From NCBI GenBank assembly GCA_019359315.1, contig JAHHHO010000049.1, forward strand, positions 1 through 39,164: DNA of 39,164 nt. Direction: 5' to 3'. How positions within the stretch are numbered: position 1 is the first letter of the stretch; each line of letters begins with the position of its first letter. Source of the stretch: Myxacorys californica WJT36-NPBG1. GTDB taxonomy: Bacteria; Cyanobacteriota; Cyanobacteriia; Leptolyngbyales; Leptolyngbyaceae. Below are positions 16,252-23,898 of this stretch, one piece after another. The notes below the pieces were generated by a model. The model searched no databases, had not been told where the DNA came from, and saw only the letters and a list, made by a program, of their open reading frames with translations. Made by a program: the position numbers and the translations under genes.

Positions 16252-17913
16252 TTATCCTTCCATGTTGGCAAAGTGGTCTTGCAAGAGTTTGTGGATGAAG
16301 CGGTAGCGACCGCCGATGCGCTGGAGAAACATGCGCTCTGTGGCGTAGTTGAGGAAGCGGGCATAGTTCCAGGGGATGGCGCGGTTGAGGAAGAGGACGA
16401 GACGCAGGGAAAGGTGCTGAGCGCAAGCTTGGCCGCCGCCTTCAGTAAAGCTAAACGAAATAAGACAAGCAAGAGAACTTGCTAAGACTCTAGCTGTTTC
16501 GCCCTTGCTCAAAAAATGACTGATGAAATGAGATAAAAAGCCTTGAACTAGAAAAGCGATTAAGAGAGAAATGATGATTACAGTGACTACATTTTTAGCA
16601 GAATTAATTATTCCCTGATTGGGACGAGTCCGCATTGTAATTTCAGCTTTTGAAGCACCAATCAGCCCAAAAATCAGCCCAAAAATCAGCCCAACAATCA
16701 GCCCAACAATCAATTGCTTGATAATTTCTCGTCTTGCTTCGCTCGACATCGAAATTTCGATGGCTTCAATTGCTTCAATACGATCCGGCTCAACAATCAG
16801 CCCAGAAATCAGCCCAAAAATCGGCCCAACAATCAGCCCAAAAATCAGCCCAAAAATCGGCCCAACAATCAGCCCAAAAATCAAGCGATAAGACCACTTC
16901 TGACCGGAACTTCTCAACCAAGTGGGCTGCATTTTCTCAATTAGAAGCTCTGTCTCGTCATCGTGCTTTAGCTGTTTTGCCAACCTCACCAACCATTGAC
17001 GAGTTTGCTTTGCAGTGGGCTCTTTCTTGCCAATATACAAATGGCTCTTGACTTCCCGATGCAGAATCTTCTCAACATAGGCATCTAGCAAAAACGTCAG
17101 CCGTTCCTCAGTAGACTCAAGCGACTGCCACTGTTCAGCAAGTTCCGCTCGGTAAGCCACCAACGTAATGCTTAACAATAGAGGCTGCCGCACAAGATCA
17201 AGCAATTCCGCATCTGCGCCCAAAACTTGCCAAAGCGCAAGCCGATCAACATTTCTTAGATAACTCTCAATCTGCTCATCGCTCAGTTCTTGCAGATAGA
17301 TCGCGCCGTTGAGCGTCAGTTTTTCGTCATACACTTCGTATTCCTCTTGGCGGCTGCACACAACGATCGCTCTCGGTTGCTTGGCACTACTCAGAAACTG
17401 ATTGATTGCAGTAACACAGGCAGGCTGAAGATCTGTCCGAACTTCATCCAAGCCATCCAATAAAGGCAAAAGCTTTTGGTCTTCGAGCCACTTTGCCCCA
17501 ATCTTTGAGCCGATGCCTTTCGTCTTGAGTTCTGCGATCGCCCAATCTTTGATACTGAGTTTCGGATCTTTCCAAGACGACAAGTTCAGCAAAAACGGCA
17601 TCGGTTCACTTGGATCGTCTAGCGCTTTTCGGACTAACGCTCTGGCAAGCTCCAGTAAGGTTGTCGTCTTCCCCGCGCCTGGCTTTCCCAAAATCAACAG
17701 CTTGCCCGCAATGTCTGCGCGATCGAAAACTTCCAAAATCGCCGTTTCCGGTGGAATGGTTTGGGTGATTTGTCCGCTTTTGACCTCCATATCCCAGAGC
17801 CGATGCACCTGTTCGGGTTGCGCTTGCTTGCCCAAGTTGATCAAAATTTGATTGTGCAGTGACGTTGCTAATCGCCCCTCGACTTCTGTTTCAAAGGCTT
17901 TCAGCCAGTTCAT
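16252..17913 (-). CDS. NACHT-domain NTPase with repeat-built C-terminal membrane region
   Basis: This 553-residue STAND-type ATPase has Walker A GKPGAGKTT (76-84), Walker B LLPLLDGLDEV (148-158), sensor-like VVCSRQEEYE (184-193) and a helical winged region (about 205-330). The C-terminal ~210 residues are membrane-associated: helices at about 345-374 and 401-420 are made of GLIF/GLIV/GPIF tetrapeptides encoded by 12-bp repeats, followed by a helix at ~441-462 and a C-terminal helical domain ending HKLLQDHFANMEG. Bacterial NACHT proteins include anti-phage defence switches, and cyanobacteria carry many of unknown role. The first start is ATG 17913, but the frame stays open 120 bp upstream and encodes a conserved-looking motif (see separate entry). 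The small companion gene lies just upstream. Confidence 0.85.
   Translation of the reverse strand: MNWLKAFETEVEGRLATSLHNQILINLGKQAQPEQVHRLWDMEVKSGQITQTIPPETAILEVFDRADIAGKLLILGKPGAGKTTTLLELARALVRKALDDPSEPMPFLLNLSSWKDPKLSIKDWAIAELKTKGIGSKIGAKWLEDQKLLPLLDGLDEVRTDLQPACVTAINQFLSSAKQPRAIVVCSRQEEYEVYDEKLTLNGAIYLQELSDEQIESYLRNVDRLALWQVLGADAELLDLVRQPLLLSITLVAYRAELAEQWQSLESTEERLTFLLDAYVEKILHREVKSHLYIGKKEPTAKQTRQWLVRLAKQLKHDDETELLIEKMQPTWLRSSGQKWSYRLIFGLIVGPIFGLIFGLIVGPIFGLISGLIVEPDRIEAIEAIEISMSSEARREIIKQLIVGLIVGLIFGLIFGLIGASKAEITMRTRPNQGIINSAKNVVTVIIISLLIAFLVQGFLSHFISHFLSKGETARVLASSLACLISFSFTEGGGQACAQHLSLRLVLFLNRAIPWNYARFLNYATERMFLQRIGGRYRFIHKLLQDHFANMEG
16660..16707 (+). repeat. 12-bp coding tandem repeat, array 1 (4 units)
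   Basis: Four units of AATCAGCCCAA(A/C) on the plus strand encode Gly-Leu-Ile-Phe/Val on the minus strand, in the second repeat-built helix of the NACHT protein (residues ~402-419). Confidence 0.85.
16795..16878 (+). repeat. 12-bp coding tandem repeat, array 2 (7 units)
   Basis: Seven units of AATC(A/G)GCCCA(A/G)(A/C) encode the first repeat-built membrane segment of the NACHT protein (residues ~345-374). The 12-bp unit keeps frame, so copy number can change by slippage without breaking the gene. Confidence 0.85.
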
Positions 17914-18033
17914 TTCTCGATCGGGGCGTTGCCGTGATCGAGAAATGTTTACATCTCCATAGACATTCTCAAAATTGAACTGATCGTCACCCTCATTGTG
18001 ATACTTCCGAGACAGACTTAAGACCCACCGATT
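17914..18033 (-). other. Open NACHT frame upstream of its first start, encoding a second copy of the companion's C-terminal motif
   Basis: Continuing the NACHT frame upstream of ATG 17913 gives 40 codons to an in-frame TAG with no ATG, GTG or TTG. The segment includes YHNEGDDQFNFENVYGDVNI. The companion protein upstream ends YINQGRDQINIENITGNPRI, so 12 of 20 positions agree. The conserved-looking peptide in the NACHT frame but without a start suggests an older longer NACHT N-terminus, a frameshift between the two genes (the NACHT frame is -1 to the companion frame), or a sequence error. No standard slippery heptamer was found at the junction. Confidence 0.6.
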
Positions 18034-18404
18034 CTAGGGTTGCCTGTGATGTTCTCAATGTTAATCTGATCACGTCCCTGGTTGATGTACTGTCGCTCCG
18101 ACGTAGTCTGAATATTCGTAATCTGCTCTGCAAGCTGCTGCAACGTCTGCGCGAAAGAGACATCATCCATCTCATCGTCTAAATACACAGACAGCTTATT
18201 CAGCGCTTCGGGTGATCCCTCTTGTTCAACTTTTGCGATCGCTTCTTCCGCCTTCGGATTCTTACCCTTAAACCGCGCTTTAATCGCCGTTCGCAGTTGG
18301 TCGATCACGCCTCCCACGGCTTTCTTCGCGACTTCTCCCGCTCCAGATTTGATGAATTCATCAAAAGCAAGTTTCGCGATCGCGGCTCCAGTCAACTCAA
18401 ACAC
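18018..18404 (-). CDS. Small companion protein of the NACHT gene (128 aa)
   Basis: This 128-residue protein has an N-terminal helical region (MFELTGAAIAKLAFDEFIKS, then basic helices around IKARFKGKNPKAEEAIAKVE), a middle acidic helix and a C-terminal motif NQGRDQINIENITGN. Similar small proteins, and similar N-terminal domains fused to ATPases, occur in cyanobacterial NACHT and related loci; I recognise the pattern but know no function. Its stop lies 104 bp before the NACHT ATG. Most likely co-transcribed and an adaptor or sensor for the NACHT ATPase, which is inference. Confidence 0.7.
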   Translation of the reverse strand: MFELTGAAIAKLAFDEFIKSGAGEVAKKAVGGVIDQLRTAIKARFKGKNPKAEEAIAKVEQEGSPEALNKLSVYLDDEMDDVSFAQTLQQLAEQITNIQTTSERQYINQGRDQINIENITGNPRIGGS

Positions 18405-18582
18405 AAGTTACAAGCAGAAAATAACATTTTCGTTGTAACTTATTTCTACTAAATCAATGTGCTAGTTTCCGAAAGTTTACAAAATCATGCTGGTAATGGT
18501 GACAATCAATGCAATTAGTGCGGAGCGCAACTTTGAAGGAACGTTAGAACTTACGAAGCCTTCATCACCAACGCCCTTTCTG

Positions 18583-18729
18583 TCGTCGCGAATGTCGTAG
18601 CCGTCGTCACGAAGCTCGCAGTTGTCGTAACGAAGCTCGTAACGTTCCTCGTGAATCCCGCAACATTCGTGACGAACATCATAGCCGTCGTCACGAACAT
18701 CGTAGTTGTCGTAACGAAGCTCGTAATTT
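18583..18729. repeat. Seven imperfect 21-bp tandem repeats
   Basis: Seven consecutive 21-bp units run from 18583, consensus about TCGTCACGAAxxTCGTAGTTG; a degenerate eighth may precede at 18562. Being a multiple of three, the array is open on both strands: plus reads VVTKLVV/VVTNIVA heptads, minus reads SFVTTTT/MFVTTAM heptads. Neither frame has a good ribosome binding site or a full gene around it, so I annotate the repeat rather than a CDS. Cyanobacterial genomes contain similar FVTT-type heptad-coding arrays. Confidence 0.75.
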
Positions 18730-19045
18730 TTTCAGTAAAGACACAGACTAAACTCAAGCAGATTCGGAAAATCACGAGACCTGCTCAAACAACTTCACCA
18801 AACAAATATAGGTTTTTGCGAGATGTACTCCCTCAGAGCGATCGCAACCTTAGAACCTTGACACGCACAGATCAAGCAGTTGTAGACCACGCTAAATGAC
18901 TAGGGTAATTTTATTCCCGACGGTTGATCGCGTTTGCTCTTGGCACGATCAACCCTCACTTGGAACAGCTCTAAATTAGAGCACTCCCAAGATGATTGCT
19001 CTAGAGAGCTAATGGTAGGAATTGATGTCGCCTGGTCAATTCAGC
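18730..19045. other. Intergenic stretch with two hairpins, no gene seen
   Basis: It holds a 9-bp stem GGTTGATCG (18922-18930) with CGATCAACC (18946-18954), and a perfect palindrome GCTCTAA-A-TTAGAGC at 18968-18982, followed by a half-related GCTCTAGAGAGC near 18998. They lie 3' of the GNRP-repeat gene and could end its transcript, though no T-run follows. Confidence 0.4.
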
Positions 19046-19486
19046 CTAGTCGATGAAGTCTCGAAGCATATCCAGTTTTTCCGCCGGATTATCTGAACTA
19101 ATTGGGCGATCGCCATCTACAGGGAGCGTTTTGCGAGTTTGAGTTTTATCCGCTGCGATCGGGCGATTGCCATCTTCGTGGACAACTTCTTTAATATCTA
19201 AATTGCTAGGATCAATGGGGCGATTGCCATCAATTCCCAGAGTTTTGTTAGCCTCTAATGTACTGGCTGTAATCGGACGACTACCATCTGCTTCAAGCGT
19301 GTCGCGCACTTCAATGTCATCAGCAACGACCGGACGATTGCCATCAATCGGCAAAACATACTCTACCTGAATATCACTCTCATCAATCGGACGATTGCCA
19401 TCTATCTGAAGCATTTTTGCATCTTTCTGATCGTCCTCTAAAGGAATGATGGTGATGTCATCTGGTTGATCCTGCTGTGTACTCAC
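19046..19486 (-). CDS. GNRP-repeat protein (six ~19-residue repeats)
   Basis: This 146-residue acidic protein is made almost wholly of six repeats of about 19 residues, each with a DGNRPI-type core (IDGNRPIDESD, IDGNRPVVADD, ADGSRPITAST, IDGNRPIDPSN, EDGNRPIAADK, VDGDRPISSDN). It ends EKLDMLRDFID. Cyanobacteria have a family of small proteins with GNRPI/GNRPV repeats and an acidic LMGYID-like tail, and this one fits; no function is established to my knowledge. No signal peptide or membrane segment. The repeated Asn-Arg-Pro turns suggest a small repeat fold. It stands alone, with 515 bp upstream. Confidence 0.7.
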   Translation of the reverse strand: MSTQQDQPDDITIIPLEDDQKDAKMLQIDGNRPIDESDIQVEYVLPIDGNRPVVADDIEVRDTLEADGSRPITASTLEANKTLGIDGNRPIDPSNLDIKEVVHEDGNRPIAADKTQTRKTLPVDGDRPISSDNPAEKLDMLRDFID

Positions 19487-20002
19487 TGTTCAAACTCCTG
19501 AATTTCATAGCAACTCTTTACTTTTACCGACTTGATGGATTGCCAAACAACTGCCTAACGGTCAGTTTTAAAGCAATACTTTTCGTTGCAACGCTGACTT
19601 ACCATTTGTAGGCTTCCTTCGGACTCCGTTTATCCCGCTCGTGTGTACACGGTAGATCCTGTGGGAGAGCGTACAGGGTCAAATTAAATGAAAAGCACTG
19701 TACAGCTATCGCCAAAATGGAACTAACTCAACAACAATAATTGAGTATCTGCTTTAAGGGACAAGTTGCGTAAAGTTTAGCTGTTAGGAATAACACGTTT
19801 TTCTGAGTAAGATTTTCCATTTAGTTGAGGAATTAAAAGATAGAACCAAAGTGGGAGAATACTGTGAAGAACTGCAACTATAAATTGGATAAAGTTAGTC
19901 TTTGCAATTGTGTTTAATTACTAGTCAACACTGGGGCAGTAAACACCTTGCATTGCTCTTTCCATGGTTCTAAATAGTATGTTCTAAATAGTAGGGAGTT
20001 TG
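19487..20002. other. 515-bp intergenic region without a recognised gene
   Basis: AT-rich DNA, no long frame. The only structure noted is a direct repeat GTTCTAAATAGTA at 19967-19979 and 19981-19993 just before the DUF4383 gene, the second copy running into the ribosome binding site AGGGAG. Promoters of both divergent genes must lie here, but no clear -35/-10 pair stands out. Confidence 0.4.
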
Positions 20003-20464
20003 ATGATGAAGCCAGGACAGTATTTCGCCTTAATTATTGGTATCCTCTTTGTTCTTATTGGTGCCATGGGATTTATCCCGACCTTTGTTCAACAGCCGAC
20101 GGCTGCAACGGAGATGCCCGGACTTTCATTCACGATGGGAGCTGGTTATCTGTTGGGAATATTCCCAATCAACGTCTTACACAATATCGTTCACCTTCTT
20201 GTCGGAGGTCTGGGGATTTTTGCATCCCTCTCATTGGGCAGTGCCCGCCTCTATAGTGGAGCACTCGCAATCTTCTACGGACTGCTAACTGTAATGGGGC
20301 TGTTTCCTCCTACCCAATCAACTTTGGGTTTGATCCCAATCTTTGGGAATGATATCTGGCTTCATGCAGTGACCGCCGCGATCGCTACTTACTTTGGCTT
20401 TCTTGCTAAGCCAGATCTATTGGAGCTACGCACAGGGCAGAAGGACGCTGCTAGTCAGGGATAA
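20003..20464 (+). CDS. DUF4383 four-helix membrane protein
   Basis: This ~153-residue protein has four hydrophobic helices: YFALIIGILFVLIGAMGFI, the IFPINVLHNIVHLLVGGLGI segment with the conserved asparagine and histidines, SGALAIFYGLLTVMGLF, and the last helix after GNDIWLHAVTAAIATYFGF. The NxxHNxxH and GNDxWLH patterns are hallmarks of DUF4383, common in actinobacteria and cyanobacteria; function unknown. Three tandem start codons (TTG, ATG, ATG) occur; AGGGAG at 19993-19998 favours one of the two ATGs (20003 or 20006). Confidence 0.8.
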   Translation: MMKPGQYFALIIGILFVLIGAMGFIPTFVQQPTAATEMPGLSFTMGAGYLLGIFPINVLHNIVHLLVGGLGIFASLSLGSARLYSGALAIFYGLLTVMGLFPPTQSTLGLIPIFGNDIWLHAVTAAIATYFGFLAKPDLLELRTGQKDAASQG

Positions 20465-20807
20465 AAAGAAGTTGTCCTTAAGCCGAGTGGGGTAGTTATC
20501 TAATCCTGCTGAAGTTAATGCAATTCATAACTACTTTCTAAAGGGCCTTACCCCTGATTTTGAAACAATCAGAACTGGATACTCAAATTGAGGGCAGAAG
20601 CCACCTCTTGATAACCTGGCTACTGTCCTTAATTTTCATCTTGGCTACGAACCCTCTCGGCTTTGCGGATGTTATAGAGTCCAGATCACCAAAAGTTGGG
20701 AAGAGACATAATAAAGTCACTGTACATTTCCATTACCGTATCCCAGGCGTTTCTTCCGTCCTATCCCTCGCTAAAATAGAAGTCTGTCCCCTTCGATCCG
20801 GTCTATT
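20465..20807. other. Intergenic region before polA with candidate promoter
   Basis: TCGCTAAAATAGAAG near 20769-20783 has a good -10 (TAAAAT at 20772-20777) just before the polA start. A weak 83-codon frame with a TTG start (20560-20811) spans this promoter and overlaps polA, so it is not annotated. Confidence 0.4.
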
Positions 20808-23738
20808 TTGAGCGCAACCTCTTCTAAGTCTCACAAACTCGTTCTTGTCGATGGTCATTCTCTGGCGTTTCGGGCTTACTTCGCCTTTGCTAAAGGGCGT
20901 GACGGCGGCTTACGCACCTCAAACGGCATTCCGACAAGCGTTTCTTATGGTTTTCTGAAAGCCTTATTGGAAACGGTCGAGGCAGAGAAGCCTGATTATC
21001 TTGCGATCGCGTTTGATCTAGGCGGTTCTACCTTTCGCCACGACGCCGATGAGACTTACAAAGCGGGTCGCCCTGAGACACCTGAAGATTTCATGCCCGA
21101 CTTAGACAACCTTCAGGAACTGCTAAAGGCGATGAACCTACCGATTGTGATATCGCCAGGATACGAGGCGGACGATGTAATTGGGACGCTGGCGCGACAG
21201 GCCAGCCAAGCCGGATTTAACGTCAAGATTCTAAGCGGCGATCGCGACCTCTTCCAATTAGTCGATCCGGAAGAGAACGTGAAAGTGCTCTACATGAGTA
21301 CGACCTACGGCAGGGGAGCGCCGCCCCCTAAAGAATTTGGAGTTGAAGAGATCAAAGCCAAGCTGGGAGTATTGCCGTCTCAAATCGTAGATTTCAAGGC
21401 GTTGTGTGGTGATCCGTCCGACAATATTCCGGGTGTTAAAGGCATTGGTGAGAAAACGGCGGTTCAACTCTTAACAACTTATGGATCGTTGGAGAACATT
21501 TATCAACACATCGATGAGATCAAAGGAGCAGTCAAGAAAAAACTAGAAACTGGACAGGATGATGCACGACATTCGCAATGGATGGCGCAAATTCATCTAA
21601 ACGTGCCGATGGATGTCGATCTTGAAGCGTGTAAACTTCAGGGATTCGATGAAGCGGTCGTGATGCCTCTAATCGAACGATTAGAATTCAAATCATTCTT
21701 GAATAAAGTTCAGAAGTGGAAGCAACAACTCAGTGGTGAACTCGACACCGAGCTTTCTGAAACAGAAGGCGTAACGCAAGCCGCATCAGAAACCGGAACG
21801 TCGCCGATTATCCAATACGAAAGTGATGATCTCTGGTTCTTTAGTGCAGAAGATACTGAGAACGCAGAGCAATTTACTCCCGTTGCGATCGCGCCTCGAA
21901 TCATTGATACACCCGAAAAACTGAGTGAACTGATCACGCTCTTAAAGGCTCACACCAACGCTGAAACTCCAGTCGCATGGGATACCGAAACCGATGCGCT
22001 TAACCCAATCGATGCAGATCTGGTTGGCATTGGTTGCTGTTGGGGGTCGGAGATGGATGCGGTTGCCTACATTCCGCTCAAGCACACCGACGGCAAGAAT
22101 TTAGATAAAGCCACAGCGCTAGACGCCTTAAAACCAATTCTCGAAAGTGCGAAGTATCCTAAAGCGTTGCAGAACGCTAAGTTTGATCGGTTGGTGTTGC
22201 GCTTTCAAGGCATCGATCTAACAGGCGTCGTGTTTGACACCATGTTAGCAAGCTATGTCCTCAATCCCGAAGGCAGCCACAAGCTGAGCGACCTTGGCTA
22301 TCGCTATCTCGGCATCCGAGCGCTGGAGTATACCGACCTGGTTCCCAAAGGAAAAACGATCGCAGATATCGCCATTTCCAAAGTGGCAGATTATTGCGGC
22401 ATCGATGCCTACACGACCTATAACTTAGTGCCAAAGCTGCGGACAGACCTTGAGCCAACGCCCCAACTGCATGACCTATTGCTGGAGGTGGAACTGCCGC
22501 TCGAACCTGTGTTAGCAGAAGTCGAAGCAACCGGAGTGCGAATCGATCAAGACTATTTGCAAGAGTTCTCGAAGTCACTGGAGAAAGATCTAGACGCGAT
22601 CGAACAACGCGCCTACGACTTTGCGGGAGGAAAATTTAGCCTTGGTTCTCCCAAACAATTGAGCGAACTCTTCTTTGAAAAATTAGGACTCGATCGGAAG
22701 AAATCTCGTAAGACCAAAACGGGCTATTCCACCGATGCGGCGGTTTTAGAAAAGCTGCAAGGCGACCATCCGGTAGTGGATGCGATCGTGGAATACCGCA
22801 CGATGTCCAAACTGAAATCGACCTACGTAGACGCCTTGCCAAAGCTGGTGCATCCGAAAACGGGCCGCGTTCACACCGACTTTAACCAAGCGATTACTTC
22901 AACGGGTCGCTTATCCTCCTCTGATCCCAATCTGCAAAACATTCCCATTCGGACGGCATTTAGTCGGCAAATTCGCAAAGCCTTTATTCCTGAAGAAGGG
23001 TGGTGCATGATTGCGGCAGACTATTCGCAAATCGAATTGCGGATTTTGGCTCACCTCAGTCAAGAACCGATTCTGCTCGAAACCTATCAGAAAAACGAAG
23101 ACATTCACACCCTCACAGCAAAGCTCTTGCTCGAAAAAGAAGATATTTCTTCAGAAGAACGGCGACTGGCAAAAATCATCAATTTTGGGGTGATTTACGG
23201 CATGGGAGCGCAACGATTTGCGCGGGAATCGGGCGTCAGACCGAACGATGCCAAACTGTTTATCGAGCGGTTTAACGATCGCTACTCTCGCGTGTTTGAT
23301 TACTTGCAGCAAATGCAGCGAGAAGCGATCGCCAACGGCTATGTCGAGACGATCAAAGGTCGTCGTCGGTACTTTAACTTCGCGACCGAATCGCTACGAA
23401 AGATGCGAGGAATGAATCCCGATGATATTCAGCTCGACAAACTGAAATTGCGCGACCAGTTTGATGCTGGACTGCTCCGCGCGGCTGCGAATGCTCCGAT
23501 TCAAGGATCAAGCGCCGATATTATCAAAATTGCGATGGTGCAGTTGCATGAACTTCTCAGAGGTTATCCGGCTCGGTTATTACTGCAAGTTCATGATGAA
23601 TTAGTGCTTGAAGTCAGACCCGACATGCTAGAGGATCTGCGATCGCAAATCAAACTCACAATGGAAGATGCCGTTAAGCTGAGTGTGCCGCTTTTAGTAG
23701 AAGTGAATGCTGGCAAGAACTGGATGGAGACAAAATAG
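20808..23738 (+). CDS. polA: DNA polymerase I
   Basis: This 976-residue enzyme works in Okazaki-fragment processing and repair. Three domains: 5'-3' flap nuclease (about 10-300; KLVLVDGHSLAFRAYF, GYEADDVIGTLA, SGDRDLFQL), 3'-5' proofreading exonuclease (about 370-560; WDTETD, NAKFDRL, CGIDAYTTY, so the DEDD acidic residues appear intact), and polymerase (DYSQIELRILAHLS motif A, KIINFGVIYG motif B, QVHDELVLEV motif C). The start is TTG at 20808: it puts the initiator just where cyanobacterial PolA proteins begin, and the next ATG would remove part of the nuclease domain. Confidence 0.95.
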   Translation: MSATSSKSHKLVLVDGHSLAFRAYFAFAKGRDGGLRTSNGIPTSVSYGFLKALLETVEAEKPDYLAIAFDLGGSTFRHDADETYKAGRPETPEDFMPDLDNLQELLKAMNLPIVISPGYEADDVIGTLARQASQAGFNVKILSGDRDLFQLVDPEENVKVLYMSTTYGRGAPPPKEFGVEEIKAKLGVLPSQIVDFKALCGDPSDNIPGVKGIGEKTAVQLLTTYGSLENIYQHIDEIKGAVKKKLETGQDDARHSQWMAQIHLNVPMDVDLEACKLQGFDEAVVMPLIERLEFKSFLNKVQKWKQQLSGELDTELSETEGVTQAASETGTSPIIQYESDDLWFFSAEDTENAEQFTPVAIAPRIIDTPEKLSELITLLKAHTNAETPVAWDTETDALNPIDADLVGIGCCWGSEMDAVAYIPLKHTDGKNLDKATALDALKPILESAKYPKALQNAKFDRLVLRFQGIDLTGVVFDTMLASYVLNPEGSHKLSDLGYRYLGIRALEYTDLVPKGKTIADIAISKVADYCGIDAYTTYNLVPKLRTDLEPTPQLHDLLLEVELPLEPVLAEVEATGVRIDQDYLQEFSKSLEKDLDAIEQRAYDFAGGKFSLGSPKQLSELFFEKLGLDRKKSRKTKTGYSTDAAVLEKLQGDHPVVDAIVEYRTMSKLKSTYVDALPKLVHPKTGRVHTDFNQAITSTGRLSSSDPNLQNIPIRTAFSRQIRKAFIPEEGWCMIAADYSQIELRILAHLSQEPILLETYQKNEDIHTLTAKLLLEKEDISSEERRLAKIINFGVIYGMGAQRFARESGVRPNDAKLFIERFNDRYSRVFDYLQQMQREAIANGYVETIKGRRRYFNFATESLRKMRGMNPDDIQLDKLKLRDQFDAGLLRAAANAPIQGSSADIIKIAMVQLHELLRGYPARLLLQVHDELVLEVRPDMLEDLRSQIKLTMEDAVKLSVPLLVEVNAGKNWMETK

Positions 23739-23898
23739 GTCGAGACATGAGAGCAGAACGTTTATCAATACGCTGAGGGCAAGATACTGAAGGCAAAATA
23801 TTATCATCCTCTCGATAGATGGTTTAGAGGGAGATTATTAAGTTTATCGGGAATTCTATATCTACTGGTGAAATTTCCCTTGGATATAGGCAAGTTTA

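Noticed and set aside
16619-17051. Plus-strand frames rich in ISPKIGPT or NQPKNRP repeats
   Set aside because: Shadows of the 12-bp coding repeats in the NACHT gene, which has a full ATPase domain on the minus strand.
18551-18899. Short frames on both strands over the 21-bp array
   Set aside because: Open only because the repeat unit is a multiple of three; no RBS or flanking gene body supports either.
20560-20811. 83-codon frame before polA
   Set aside because: TTG start, spans the likely polA promoter and overlaps the polA start; no recognised domain.
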